64,000 nucleotides of DNA from contig NC_084722.1 in the NCBI RefSeq assembly GCF_033807575.1, forward strand, positions 2,350,832 to 2,414,831, read 5' to 3'. Of this stretch, positions 1 through 15,200 are shown piece by piece (within the stretch, counting starts at the first letter, position 1; each line of letters opens with the position of its first letter). Under the pieces are notes generated by a model, which saw nothing but the letters and a program-made list of their open reading frames with translations, was not told the DNA's origin and made no database searches. The stretch is from Cydia pomonella (lineage: Eukaryota > Arthropoda > Insecta > Lepidoptera > Tortricidae). The position numbers and the translations under genes are program-made.

Positions 1-70
1 ATATAAGGTTAAAATCTTTTGGGTGCCCCGGGGATTTTCTCGTAATATTTATATTTATTTTCTTCCCCAG

Positions 71-233
71 GGCGGTGTATGGATATGGAGGCGGAACACA
101 AGGAGCTTGAGCATAAAAACGTTTGGACGACGCCAGAGCGGGACCTTTTCAAGGAGAAATACCTCCAGCACCCCAAGAACTTCGTCCAGATAGCCTCGTT
201 CCTGCCTAGAAAGAGCGTCGGGGACTGTGTCAG
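71..233 (+). CDS. Smr: Smr exon: first part of SANT1 (deacetylase-activating domain)
   Basis: The acceptor is TTCCCCAG before 71 and the donor CAG|GTGAGA is at 234. The frame reads ...KNVWTTPERDLFKEK... and ends RKSVGDCVR, the first two helices of the NCoR/SMRT SANT1/DAD fold that docks on HDAC3. It ends in phase 2 (AG), completed by A of the exon at 1103. Reading past the donor meets an immediate TGA (GTC AGG TGA), so only this first donor, not the duplicated ones at 357, 481, 605 and 734, keeps the frame. Confidence 0.9.
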
Positions 234-3200
234 GTGAGACAGACAGACATTACCTTATAGGTCAAGAACTGTTCAAGGAGGAATACCTCCAGCACCCCAA
301 GTACTTCGTCCAGATAGCCTCGTTCCTGCCTAGAAAGAGCGTCGGGACTGTGTCAGGTGAGACAGACAGACATTACCTTATAGGTCAAGAACTGTTCAAG
401 GAGGAATACCTCCAGCACCCCAAGTACTTCGTCCAGATAGCCTCGTTCCTGCCTAGAAAGAGCGTCGGGGACTGTGTCAGGTGAGACAGACAGACATTAC
501 CTTATAGGTCAAGAACTGTTCAAGGAGGAATACCTCCAGCACCCCAAGTACTTCGTCCAGATAGCCTCGTTCCTGCCTAGAAAGAGCGTCGGAGACTGTG
601 TCAGGTGAGACAGACAGATATTATCTTTTAGGTCAAGACCTGTTTAAAGAGAAATATCTCCAGCACCCCAAGCCAAGAACTTCGTCCAGATAGTCTCGTT
701 CCTGCCTAGAAAAAGCGTCGGAGACTGTGTCAGGTGAGAATACAATGTAACTGGAGTCATCGTAGAGTAAAAATGCATAATCTAATTGTTTTTGTTTGTT
801 TGGTTGGCGGTGAACTTGAATGATTTCAGCTTCCTTTTGCTCGGATCATAGGAATACAAAGGGATAATACTAAGAGACATTCTAGAACTAGATGATGTTG
901 AAATAAGGCGTTTTTAACAGCACAGTTTGACTGGAACGCCTCAGGAAGCTTTGATGTTACATTTTCTACTACTCAATAATTTGCCTTCATTGTCATTTTT
1001 GATTAAGTAGTTTTTAAACAGGGTTTTTAGGTCGTTTTGGGACGTGTATTTATTGCAATTCACATTATGATGATTATACTGATTATGAACGTTTGTCCTC
1101 AGATTTTACTACCTGTCGAAGAAAAGAGAGAACTACAAGCAGCTGCTGCGGAAGCCGCGGCAGCGGCGCACGGCGCGGGGCAACCCGCCGCGCCCGGCGC
1201 CCGAGCCCGAGCTGCCCGCCGGCGTCGTCACGAGGCTGCAGCGCTCGCAGGGTACTTACTGTTCCTATACGAGAACCCCTAACTTCGTAACACTTAGTTA
1301 CCTCTTATAAACCTCTGTTAAATTGTGTCGCTTTCTAATAAACAAATGTCGAAATGAGGGATAGGAACGAACGATTATCATTAACGTACGAGTTGGAAAC
1401 CGGCGACCAATCGTTTCTATGTATTTCTATGAAATGCCATTCGAACTCAGCTATCAGCAGTGCCGCTGACGTCAGAGCGAACTAAACTAAACTAACAGCC
1501 GTTAGCGCTTATTACGCATTTACTCAAACATGCCTCCAATATGGAATCATTTTGTGGGGCAATAGCTCATATATAACACATTTATTCACACTGCAGTAAA
1601 AGTGCACAAGGATAATGATAAATATTGAAAACTTTCAAACTTTCAAACCCCACTTTCATATCTTAAAAAAATATATTTTAGAAGCTAGTCAATTTGTACG
1701 CAAGAACCCCAGTTCATATTCAAAAGCAAAAGACCGCCATATGCATGCCATAAATCTAAAATATAAAGATAAAATAGATGATGTACCTAGTGTAATACCT
1801 GTACAACAACATGAGAGCAATAAAGTTCTATTCTATTCTATTCATCTGGCATATCAAAAGCTTCGCGATTTCATACATTGAGCGCAATAGGGACCGTGCG
1901 CGTTGGAGGGTCTGCCATCTTGTGGCCGGAATCGGAACCATAAACATGTACATTTACACGTCACATGTTTTCTTGTACATAGTAGATTCTGTCATCTTGT
2001 GGGCTACATCGGAACAATAAACATCACATTTACGCCTCGCGCCAAAAATCTGACGGCTCCTGTGCTGCCTCCTACAGTTCATGCACGCTCTCTATATGTA
2101 TTTGGAATTACGTCGTAGCAACACATGTTAGATATGCTCCACTAGCTGGTAGCCAAAATATGTATGCATTTTTTAAATTATGTTTCATTTTCTTAGGCAC
2201 AGTGGCGCGACCAGTGGACAAGGAGCCAAGCATAGAAGAACAACAGGCGTTAGGGCAGGACGCGAGTTTAATACCCGCGCAGCCCGCCGCGGCGCCACTA
2301 CAGCCTGCCCCGTGAGTACCACTTTTACATTTATCTAGTTTTTAAGATGTGTACTTCTTTGAACGTACCTATCATGTGCGGTGCGTTATCATGAACCCTG
2401 TCGGAAGGCACGAAGGTTGGTATTGGGGTGTAGCCGTGGACCACAGTTGACGTCTTTGATGGTCAAAGGGTTCTGAAATAGATATCGCTGTACAGCCTGA
2501 CCTCGTATTTTGCTTTGTTGACTTTATAATTCTACATTATGACCTGATTTAGAAATAATTACTTGATAATGACCCTTCAAGCATAGAATTTATAATGCAA
2601 TGGGCTCCTATGCTGCCCTCTACAGTTCGGGCACGCTCCCTTTAGATAGGTACCTACGTTTGACGCCATCTGATGGAAGAGATTATTACTAGACGCGACG
2701 CTAAGATCAAACTTCAAGTGAACTGAAACCGCACGCTACACCTCGCTGTTGGATGTATTTACTACTAGATGGCGCTACTCTTGCGATTCACTCGACTTTA
2801 TGCGATGGACAAGAAATGAGAATACACCCAATAACTTTAGGTGGGCGATAGAGGGCATACGAAGCGGTGGGCAAGTTCAGAGACGTTTAAAAATTGGTAG
2901 AGGTCGCTACTGGGAACAAGATGTGGTTTAGGTTTGTACGCAGCATTTTGACTAAAATGGCGAATCGACTTTCGTAAATCTTATTATAATGAATTAGGTC
3001 TAACTAATATAAACATTGGTAGAGATCGCCTTTGACCGTAGTTGTACCAGAAAAGTTTGAAATGGACATAAGAAAATAGTATTAGCAATTCTAACTGGTA
3101 TGCACACGTTTTTTAGGGTTCCGTAGCCAAATGGCAAAAAACGGAACCCTTATAGATTCGTCATGTCCGTCTGTCTGTCCGATTATGTCACCGCCACTTT

Positions 3201-6200
3201 TTAGGGTTCCGTATTTTATACTACATCGTTGGCAAAAAACATACGGCGCGCCTGATAGTAAGCAGTCTCCAGGGGAGTTATATATATTTTTATTAAAAAC
3301 TGATCGGCGATTGGCTCTAGTCACACCTGATGGAAAGTGAAGACAGGGCCTAAGATGGAGCTCACCGGTTCAGTAGTAGCCTATTCACTCTTGCTTTAAA
3401 GAGACCGAGGTCATATTTATCAGGGAATACAGATGGCGGGAGCGCATTCCATTCTATCAATCATATCAATGAAAGAACAAGGATCAAAGGTAAATGGCGT
3501 TCTAAAAGTTTTAATAATATGTCGAAAGATGGCAGTAAATTTATGTGGCTACAAAGTTTTCTTTGACAATACACCACTATTTCAGATTCTCTTTAATAAT
3601 ACGTAATCGTCGGTATTGTATTTTAATAATTTTGTAAGTTTTCTGAAGAGACACGAACTATCCTAATTTTATTCCTTTCTTTGATAACGGTATATCTTTA
3701 AAACCATATTCGAAAGATATAGTTTGTATCATCCACGACGTTGTTGTCCTAAAGCACCCCAGAGGTGCAAAGGGCCTTCACAAGCTCGCGCCACGCCTTC
3801 CTATCTTCAGCTCGTCTTCTGGCCTCGCTCCAGCTCAACCCGACCGCTCGTAGCTCTCTTAGGACGGACCGTTGCCAAGAGTGTACAGGACGCCCGGAGC
3901 CACGGCTTCCGTCCGGCGGTTTCCACGCGAAAGCTATGGTAGCATTATTCGTTTCCCCTCTTCGAATAGTATGTCCTATCCATCTCCATTTCCGTGTCGC
4001 AATTTCTTCGTCAATGGGTGTTTGCCGGCATATACTCCATAGGTCTTCATTTCGAATGGTTTTTGGCCAGAAAACGCGAAAATCCACGATGACGCACAGA
4101 TTTGTCAAATCTAACCTTTAATAACATGTTAATACGAGTGAAGGTGCGCGTCGTCGCGAATGACACGATCTATACGTATGCTAAATTTATTTCACTTATG
4201 CAGCTAAAACAAATGAACGACTTTAATCGTTAAAATTAGTGTACTGACAATAAGTTACATATATTTGAAAGTCCGTAACAAAGAAATATACTTATATATG
4301 TTAGATACACTTGAAAAACATTACACTTCCCATATCAATCGAGTAAAAACTTACCCCCCAACCAGTACAAACCAGTTTACAAAGCCGTAAACAATGAAAA
4401 AGAAACAATCCATCCAATCCCCACCACAAATACTGGCAACTAATAAAACCATACTGCCGCGAAATCCGCAGCTTTTTAATTACGACGAGTCAACAGTGAG
4501 AAATGAATTATTCACAGCCCTCGGAGACCGCGAGCCCGGGGATAAAGTGGATCATAAGATGTATTGTTGTAGTTTATTGTAAAGGGAGATCAACTTTCAG
4601 ATACATATCGTCCTCTAACTCGGAAAAAAATAACAAATATTGAATGTGTTTTACTTTAAAAAGTTTACAGGAAAATACAGACAAACCAATAGGTATACTT
4701 TTAATTTTTATCGTAAGATGTTGTGCGCAATTTAGTAACACACGACACAATTCAGTAAGAAGCCTTAGAAGAAAAACGTGACAATTAACTATTACCATAT
4801 ATTTACGTAAAAAAATTTTTTATACTACATCGGTGGTAAACTGGCATACGGCCCGCCTGATGGTAAGCAGTCTCCGTAGCCTATGTACGCCTGCAGCTCC
4901 AGAGGAGTTACATACGCGTTGCCGACCCTAAACCCGCCACCCCCCCCCCCCCTCTCTTTGAGCTCTGGCAACCTTACTCACCGGTAGGAACACAACACCA
5001 TGAGTAGGGTCTAGTGTTATTTGGCTGCTGTTTTCTGTAAAGTGGAGGTACTTCCCCAGTTGGGCTCTGCTCTAGATCTGGAATGACATCCACTGGCAGT
5101 GCCCTACCACACAAAGTGAGATGACATTCACAATGCCCATACGTCTCGTAACGTGATAACGTTTGTTACGACATTTATTTAAATCCTTATACATTTATTA
5201 TTCAGTCCGCAAGCTACCCAATTTCCTTTCAGTCACCACGTAAAATTTATATTTTTAATATAAAAATTACAAAGGTGTCTTATAAAATGCTCTTCAAGTT
5301 ACCTCGTCAAAAACAATTTCCCCTCAGCCCCTCATTCAAAACACGCAAAGCAATCTTCATCCCACTACCGAAAGCCCGCTCTTCATATTTGCCTTCACTC
5401 GCGTTATGAGCTTCGCCATAACTAGCTTTTTCATCTCCCATATTAATCGTTTCAATTCTTTTATTTTAGAAGAATGGATTTTTTGCGCTCCGACCGCCTT
5501 TTGCGGGTTTTTATACTTTTTATTGAGTTCGCTTGAATTTTAAAAGAGTTCATTTAATTGCGATATTAATTCAGCTGGTTGTTTAATGTTGGATATGAAT
5601 TAGTTTTATAAGTTGGGTTATCGTTCATGCGATTGTGAAGATAGTTCAGTAATAAAAAGTATTAAATCGTTGCCAGATAATTGAAAGCAAAAGACTTTGA
5701 CAATGTATGTATACTTACTGATTTGAAATTATAATAAAAACTTAAATTGTGATTAAGGTGGTTCAATTTCCATACAAAAAACAATTGCGTTTTATTAAGT
5801 AAGTCATTACACACTATATCTACGTAAATGTGTGCGCATCTATCTAATTTCGAATATCCGTTTACGGTAAATTGACAGAAAATCTTTGTTATATACAGAA
5901 ATCACGCAAAAAAGCGTTATTTTTTAATCAATGCAACACCAAAATAACGTTTTTTGCGTGATTTCTGTATAAAACAAAGTGTTTCTATCAAATTACCGCA
6001 AACGAATATTCATATTTATGTAGTAATAGTGTGTAATGAGTGACTTAATAAAACGCAATTGTTTTTTATATGGAAATGGAACCTTAAATGTAAATAATGT
6101 AGAGGAAAAGGTCAGATGACTATTGAATTAACCCAATCTTTCATAATCTTAATCGACTGTCATTCTAATACAAAACAAAATAGATTGGATAGTAGATTAA

Positions 6201-9200
6201 GCAATGGAACTGTCATTTTAGAATATAAAAACAAATCTTTATTGGAAAAATCTTGGTAAGTAAAATTGAAAAAAAAAACGAAGATAAGTCTTTCTCGATA
6301 CTAAATATCTACATTAATGTTTCCCGTAACCACTACGTCCCAAGACAAATCAAGTTTGTTTTTTATTTATTAATATTAAGAATCAAACACGCTCCCCCGG
6401 GCGGGCAAATATAAGTAATCAGAGAAGTAATTGTCAACACGCGATATACACGTCTCTGACGATCGTATATTAACAAGCTTTTTCCTCTGTGTACATGAAA
6501 AATAAGTGGTTACTGTTAAATTATCTTCTTATTATACAAATATAATTGAAGCATTCCATAAAAATGAAGTTACATTTTTTTGCCAGCGCACCAGGATCCA
6601 AACCTACAAATTCAGCCTTCAAAAACTGTTCAAACAGAAATGCGTCACAGTCAATCCAAGTTTGGAATCGGCAAAAAACGTCTGTTTGCCTGTCGGTCGA
6701 TCGCTTTAATTAATGCAATTAGAAAGATGGCGCCGTGTTTGCGGAAAAATCTAAACAAGAAACGTTGCGGTGTGGGTTTCTGGCCGTTTTTATGTCTATT
6801 TCGATATTGCTTGATATTTTACGTATTTTTATTAATTTTCTCACATAGTGATAGTTTTACTCGTCACTAGAACCTGGAATAAAGTTAAATTCAAGATTAG
6901 CTAACATTAAAATTGCAAAAAAGTTGAAGTGGAAGTCGGCAGGTCACGTCGTAAGGATAGCAGACAAAAAATAGACATATCAGATAACTATGTGGCCCGG
7001 AACGCAACGAAAGACGACATTAAAAAAATTGCTGGCCCAAAGTGGTCCCTAACGGCACAAGACAGATCTAACTGGCTCTAACTGGCAAACAACATATTAT
7101 GGGTAAAACAGACAGCCACATGTGCAGATCATGCATGGAAACAACAAAACATTCTCGTAGACTGTAAACTGGTAGAAGTATACAGGAACAAATACCTAGG
7201 GACTCCGTAGGCAGTTAGAACCTAAAGACATTGCTAGGTTTCGTAGAGGAGGTGGTTAGAGTAACGCTACCTCGTTTTTCACGCAAAATAGGCACAATGG
7301 TTGTTGATTTACGGAAAATGCCCAGCAAAGCTGACCATCGCGACCCGCCCATTTTGAGTCGCTAGTGTATTTAGAGCTATTTGTCCAAAAACAGAAAATA
7401 CAAACAAAATATGAAATTTTACAGATGGTTCCACCCCCCATACCACGGAACCCCAATTTTCGGGATTAATTTGATTGGCTTCACCCCCGTGATTACGTTG
7501 TTAATTGGTCAGATTTTAATGATGTTCAAATACCGCGTTGATTGGTGGTGCCTGCTCAGCATATTATATTGCGAGGATAAAACCTTCGTTTTCATTATGC
7601 TACAGTTTCTCACCTTTTGACGTATGGATTAACATTAAAAATGGGCAGAATGGCATGCACACAATCTTTTAAACTAAAATGGGCTCGTCTATAAAACATG
7701 TTCGGTTTTTGGGTTATTTAAAAAATATATATATTTGGAAGATTTTATTCTCTGAATCATTATTTCGATCCAAAAAATGAGTCCCAATTTTTTTTATCGC
7801 AGCGAAATGTAGGTACAGAGCGAAAAAAGTATGGTAACTTCAGGACCCTTTTTTTCTTCTATTAGCTCGTCATTCCGGATCGAAATTACATACAATTTTA
7901 GTTTCTTCATCAAAGCATCTTTTAACCAATTTTCAAGGAAGATATTTTATACGAAAACATCTGTGTTCTTTTCTTAAAGAAGATTTAAGATAAAAATAAA
8001 CCTGTCCGACATATTGTCCTGTAAATCCAATGGAAATCAGCCTAAATTCCCAATCCCCTAGGGGCAGGGTTAATTAAAAGAGTGGCGGATCCCGCTAATG
8101 ATGTTTGCCGTGGCGCGTTTGCGCAGCGCCCCTTAATCATTCATTACGTTACGGCATACTAACGCAGCGTGCGGCTTTGGCTGTGGTTTATGTTGTTGTC
8201 GTGGCTTGATCATAGAATTTGATCAATTTGAAATGCCATTTTAGAATTAATCACTTCATGATGTTGTTTAGGTTAGGTTTGACTTTTTTCATGATTTGGC
8301 CATCCGATAATTTCATGCAAAGATTGCAACATGATGAAATTATCAATTCTAAGATCTGGCCACGACATAGTCATCGACTTTGTTTCTGATTCATATTAAT
8401 ATCATAAAATAAATGATTAGCAATCACTTCAATTTTACTTATTGTTAATTATCGAAGTGTTTTTCAAAGGAGTATATCGAAAGGTTTTATAGGGACCGTG
8501 CGCATTGGAGGGTCTGCCATCTTGTGGCCTGAATCGGAACCATACACATGTACATTTACACGTCACGTGTTTTCTTGTGCATAGTAGGTTCTGCCATCTT
8601 GTGGGCTACATCGGAACAATAAATAAATAAAATAAATAAATATTATAGGACATTATTACATAAATTGACTAAGTCCCACAGTAAGCTCAATAAGGCTTGT
8701 GTTGAGGGTACTTAGACAACGATATATATAATATATAAATATTTATAAATACTTTAATACATAGAAAACACCCATGACTCAGGCTCATCACACGAATAAA
8801 TGCCCTTACCAGGATTTGAACCCGGGACCATCAGCTTCGTAGGCAGGGTCACTACCCACTAGGCCAAACCGGTCGTCAAAAAATAACAATAAACATCACA
8901 TTTACGCCTCGCGCCAAAAATCTGCAAAAATGGGGCACGATTTTTTCTTAGACTTTACCTCTCTATTACAATCAATTTTCTTTGCTCTTACCTATTCTTC
9001 AATATGAAGCCGACAACTGTAATTCTAGAAAAAACGGTTAAACATTGTATTATGGAAGGTAGAATTGTTGCAAAAGTGTGCAGCTGTCAGCTATAAATAA
9101 TAGTTCTAAATCTCTCCAGACTAGCGCTAGAGTAGCTAAGAACCTAGGCGTTATTGAAGGCGTGAAGTGAGCTATCTATGATTAGATTTTTTTCTCAAGT

Positions 9201-12200
9201 ATTCTAGGTATTGTAGCGCCACCTATTTATGGTTTTTTGTCGGACACTTTTTGGTATATGGAGATTCTGTTCCTTGCCTCTACCTTCCATACATTGTAAT
9301 ATTCCATACAGTAAGTTTGTAAGGTTCAGAGCAAAAACGAGTATTAGCATTAACCTTATTTTTGTCCAACAGCACGGAAATAACCCGCACGCCGCCCTTA
9401 CCCCCATCGCCGCCGCCGGCGTCGTCGGCGCCCCCCGCGCCGGCCACGGCCGCGGCGGGCGGCGCCGTGCCCGCCGGCAGCCCCGCGCCGCCGACGCCGA
9501 CGCCGCCGTCGCAGCCTGACCACACGCAAACGGTGACTATTATTTTCTAAACGTTCTATTGTACAAAGGACCACCAGGCAAGGGCGACTACAGACTAGCC
9601 CCTTTATTCATAAACGTCTAATAAACTTGACAAGCCGCTAATAATCGTTTGTCCCTTTCCATCATACCAATACGTCGGAAAGGGACAAACGATTATTAGC
9701 AGTTTGTCAACTTTAGTAAACGTTTATAAATAAGGGGGTAGATGGATAGAAGAAATAACAAAGCACGTTCCGAGCAACTGGCACATGAAGGCTCAAGACA
9801 GAGAGTTGGTGCAATCTGGGAGAGGCCTTTACTCACGAGGAGGTCCGCTCATTCAAATAAAAATAAATTAATTGTGTTTAGGTATAATTTAAGATGAATT
9901 AATATAAGTTACATTTAACCTTAGATCAAAACTGTAAACTTTAGAAATGAGTCGGAATAAAACGCTTTTTTTTTTAAATATTGTACTTACTGTATTTTTT
10001 ATAGAAAATATTATAAATGTTTGCTGCTTAAGCCAATTGACTAAAAAAACGTGATGTGAAAGTTTCAGATGGGTTAGTTTAGTTATCCTATTCTAAACAA
10101 AAACTTTTCGTGAAAGATTTAATTAGGCCATAGAGTAGTGTTAAAAACAATGCCTGATAAACCTTACCTGGCAATAAAATTAGTATGTAATGAAATTATA
10201 AACTGAGAGCTCATTAAACTGGTTAGGTACGTCATAATTGTTGTTGGCCAGGATCTAGCGCCCCTCAATTTTTTTTAAATAACCGTACTTACTTTATAAT
10301 GTCTAAACTTATTTGGGGTATGCAGCGCTAAATTTGGGAAAATAACGAAGCAAATACCGTCCTTATACTCGTAACAAAAGTATTTTCAACATTTTTCCCA
10401 ACAGACCTCAACGCCCCCAACAACGTTAACAACAACGACGACATCCTCGCCCGCGCCCTCACCAACCGTGACGGTGACGCCGGCGCCCACGCCGCCGCCG
10501 ACGGTCGCGCCGACGCCGCCCGCCGCGCCGCAGACGCCGCAACCGGCGCAACCGCCGACGCCGACGCCGACACAGCCAGCGGCGACGCCGGAGACAGGTA
10601 GGAAGAAGCCAATTTTTAAAGATATTCCCCAAAACAGTGTTGGATAATGTATTGTAATGCGACCTTTTGAACGCCAAGAACACCTTAAGGCGTCGTTACT
10701 ACGCGCCCACAGCGCCAAGGACAACTATAGGTGTTAAGGACAACTATAAATAAAAGTAAATGTAGGTATAATTAAATTAAAGGGCAGACGCTGTCAAAGT
10801 AACCTTCACACTTTCGAGTAAGGTTTATATTAGCTCGCTTGCGCCCGGGAGCTTGGCGTTTGAGTGATGTTTATGACATAAAGCGTTCAAAGGGCTAAAC
10901 TTCTAAGACTGGCTAGCGCTAGCGTACACTTCGGCCATAGGCAGACGAGATGCTCAGTTAACCCTTTTCCAGGCCGCACCAATCTACAAAATTTTCCCTA
11001 AAAAAGTCAAATATATTCCAATAAATCCAGCTCTGGTGATTAATTCGAAGACAAGTCACATTTTCCGAAAGTGCAATCTAATTAGAACCTTAAATCGGAT
11101 GGGTAAGGTTGAAATTCTATTGGCGCGTATGTGGTCGATAAATCGTACTATGCTTGGAAAAGGGTTAAAATGTTGAGTGCCTTTTTATGATATTTTATGA
11201 TAAAATTATGTCCAGCGGCTGTAGCACGATCGCATTTTTATCATTTGACATGATGTGACATTATGCTTGTCGCGTTCTAACAAGTATGTGGGTGCGAAAG
11301 TGGCAGACATAGAGACAAGTGATAAATATTCAACCGTGCTACAGCCGCAGCGGTGTCAACATGGTTCCATTTTTATCACTTGTCACCATGCCCGACACTT
11401 TCGCACTTACATACTTGATAGAACGTGACAGGCATGGTGACAAATGATAAAGAGCCGACCATCTTAGCCATACAGCGGTGGCAGCATGGTTCCATTTTTA
11501 TCACTTGTCACTATGCCCGTCACTTTCACGCTTACATGCTTGATAGAACGTGACAGGCATGGTGACAAATGATAAAGAGCCGACCATCTTAGCCATACAG
11601 CGGTGGCAGCATGGTTCCATTTTTATCACTTGTCACTATGCCCGTCACTTTCACGCTTACATGCTTGTTAGAACGTGACAGACATGGTGACAAATGATAA
11701 AGAGCCGACCATCTTAGCCATACAGATGTGCATAAAAATGTTACACCTTGGCTACGAACAAAAAAACATAAATAATATAATATTCATCAATATTATATTT
11801 ATAGTATGTATGTTTGTATTTATATGATATATATGTAGTTTAAAAGTATGTTAGTTTGCTTTTCTTTTTAATTAATTTCCTTTTTTTTTCTCTCTTTGCA
11901 CGAATTGTAAGTGTATCTGTTTGGCCCTATAGTTGACTGGTAGAGAATGCCATTAAGTCCACCATTTGTACATTGGTGTATATTTTAGTGCAATAAAGTT
12001 TAAATAAAAAGAAATAAATAAAATACCCCGACTGAATTCGGCAGCATTAATAGCCTTCTTTTCGTGGCCCTCAAGTCCAATGGCCTGCAACGGTTTTACC
12101 TACCAGCAACCGATAGATCCCGGGAAAAAAAAAAGCGCTGATGGCCTAGCGGTAAGAGCGTGCGACTTGCAATCCGGAGGTCGCGGGTTCAAACCCCGGC

Positions 12201-15200
12201 TCGTAACAATGAGTTTTTCGGAACTTATGTACGAAATATCATTTGATATTTACCAGTCGCTTTTCGGTGAAGGAAAACATCGTGAGGAAACCGGACTAAT
12301 CCCAACAAGGCCTAGTTTATCTTCTGGGTTGGAAGGTCAGATGGCAGTCGCTTTCGTAAAAACTAGTGCCTACGCCACATCTTGGGATTAGTTGTCAAGC
12401 GGACCCCAGGCTCCCATGAGCCGTGGCAAAATGCCGGGACAACGCGAGGAACAAGAGAGAGAACCGATAGATCCCGGGGATCGCCCATTGGACTACGAAG
12501 CTCGTAGTTTGTATTCCCGCCGTATTACAAACAATACACGTTTATTTGTTTTGAGGGTCTCATAGTTTGTTTAGTTTTTAGGGATTCGATATACAGTGAA
12601 CTGTGAATGGAAATTTATATAGCAAACTAAATAAATGAGACGTGTCCGACATGTGCGATATTCATAATGTCATAGCTCAAATATATTTTTAATTATACCT
12701 TTTTTTATCAATATAACCGACAAAAGTATGAAAACGACGTTATTTTCTTTAATATGTAATGTTTCTGTTATTATTATTGTATATTGGTATGAACAAATCA
12801 AATTATGCAACCCCAAAATATTAATAAACACCCTATAGTATTAAAACATCATATAATACAAAAGATAAAAAATATAAATTTAGAAAAAGATACACAATTT
12901 CCTTTTTAAATTCCTTACAAAATGTGTAACTGGCAATTATCGTAACTGTAAAATTGTATTTATTCATTGCACACATATTATTTACGATGACAGTGACCAG
13001 CATTTAAGTTATTAATTTTTAAAGTGTTCTATTATCAATATTATCATAGTTAAAAGTTAACTCTTTTCCAGGCATAGTACGATTTATCGACCACATACGC
13101 GCCAGTAGAATTTCAACCTTACCCATCCGATCTAAGGTTCAAATTAGATTGCACTTTCGGAACATGTTACTTGTCTTCAAATGAGTCATCAAAGCTGGAT
13201 TTATTGGAATATATTTGATTTTTTTGGTGATTGGTGAGCACCATTGGCTGTCTTAAAATGTTATATAACATCGTATGACAGGGACAACATAATATATTAG
13301 TATCAATACTACCAAGGTGTCCCTGTCACACGATGTTGTGTAACATTTTATAACAGCCAATGTGGAAGCCCTATTAGCAAAGAGAACTGATTGGAATAGA
13401 GAGGTACAGTCTAAGAAAAGCGTGTTCCTTATTTTGACCCCCAAAACAGATGGCGCTGTACTGCGCCATATGTTTTTCGGTCATTGAATTGTCAAACGTT
13501 GTTGTGTGTCAGATTAGTTGTCAAGCGGACCTCAGGCTCCCATGCCCATGAGCTGTGGCAAAATGCCGAGACAACGCGAGGAAGAAGAAACGTCAACTTT
13601 TTCGTCAACAAACGTCAATCAGATTTACCGCAAAATGTATGGAGCTGTACAGCGCCATCTCGTTTACATACCTGTCAAATTCGAAGCACGATATTGTCTT
13701 AGATTTTACGCATCTTACTCAATGTATCTTTCCTATTAGTTCTATAAAATGTATTCTTGCCCAATAAAATGCAATAACAATCCACAGCGCACGCTATGTC
13801 ACAGTTGCTACACACAAAAATAGTATCCACAAAAAAAACCTGTAAAACTTTAGTACAGTGAAGGTATTAAATATCGACACGGACTAAGGGCCAAAAATAT
13901 GTATACACGACCTTATTGTCCATACATTAAAGTAGTGCATACATATTTTTGGCACTTTGTCCGGGTCGATAGTTAATAGTACAATGCATACGTAAATCGA
14001 ACGTTTCTACATAATTTTATACATTTCGTGAGTAAACTTGTGAAGTAAAGCAACAAATTATCGGCTCGTTTGCTTTGCCGTAATGAAACCGCGACTGGAT
14101 TAATTAATGTACTCGCTAATTATCTCGCTTTTTGCGCAAACTTGATATTGACGCGGGAATCCAGCCATTTGATTACATTAAATAGTATTTAGTTATGTTA
14201 ATTAACTTTAAACAAGGGATTAACGTTAATCTGTGTGTGTAATCATCAATCAAAATCCTACTAAAAAGCGTATAATTAATATTATCTGTATCGTCACCAT
14301 AGTATGTACTTTTAGGTATTTAAATAAACGTAAACAATTGGTACATTTTCGGGTAGTTATAACATTTATTGGTTAACCAACCAAATACAAAACCGTTTGG
14401 ATCTGTCACTGTCACTGAACGACTTGACTTTAACCTACATTATTTGATCGTGTAATATTCTCATCTACCCTCAACTTGCTTAAGGAGCCATTTGAGGGCA
14501 GATTTTGTTAACGTTTATTTAATACCTAAAGATACAGACTATAATATTATAAATTTGAAATTAAATCTTTGTACGGAGACGAAGTCGCGGGCATAAGGTA
14601 GTTTACGATATTTATATTTCATAGATTTCATTTGCTAAAATCAGTTTCCCAGAATTGTTATAAAATAAATGTAATTAAATCAAATTCCTTTGAAAGCGGC
14701 GAATATTTAGTGCTCAATAAAATATGTGTGTAATGTGTTATTCATTTAAGAGGAATATAGGATATGTATCGTTAATATTGCGTACTACATTTTTGACTAT
14801 ACCATTACATTCGCCATCAGATATATCGGAGCGGCCGAGGCGGTCAAACTTATCAGGGGGCCTACCGCGAAAACCGAAATTCGCAAATTGCGGGATCTTT
14901 CTCTTTTACTCTCACTAAGACGTAATTAGAGTGACAGAGAAAAATGCCCGCAATTGACGAACTTCGATTTTCGCGGTAGGCCTCCTGAACACGCTCTGTA
15001 ACGCCTCGACAATAGAGGCGTGTTCAGATATTTGTGAGCGCATTCGCCGCTCCTATATATCTGATGGAGACTGTACAATTACTAAGGAAAATGTAAGGCG
15101 AATGTACACATACAGCTACATGGAGTACTAATTGCAAAAACAGTATTGAATGAGTGAATGTGTTACGCGCAAGATATTACGCAAAAAATAACTTGAAATA

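Larger units (their letters stand above)
2312..9372 (+). other. 7-kb Smr intron, repeat-rich
   Basis: No host exon recognised. It contains an AGGGTTCCGT repeat fragment (about 3110-3210), an RTE-type LINE 3' fragment (3749-4108, minus), an 'ACTACRTCGGTGG' repeat (4818-5145), a TTAA-flanked foldback MITE (5753-6087), a decayed LINE tail (6905-7160), and a SINE inserted into an older repeat (8485-8935). The rest is AT-rich sequence without recognised content. Confidence 0.7.

Noticed and set aside
3749..4108. Host protein-coding gene of 119 codons
   Set aside because: Sequence pattern is the C-terminal tail of RTE-type LINE polyproteins.
12140..12210. Functional tRNA gene
   Set aside because: The tRNA-like A and B boxes belong to a SINE whose body continues for 250 bp and which has another copy at 21640-21908.
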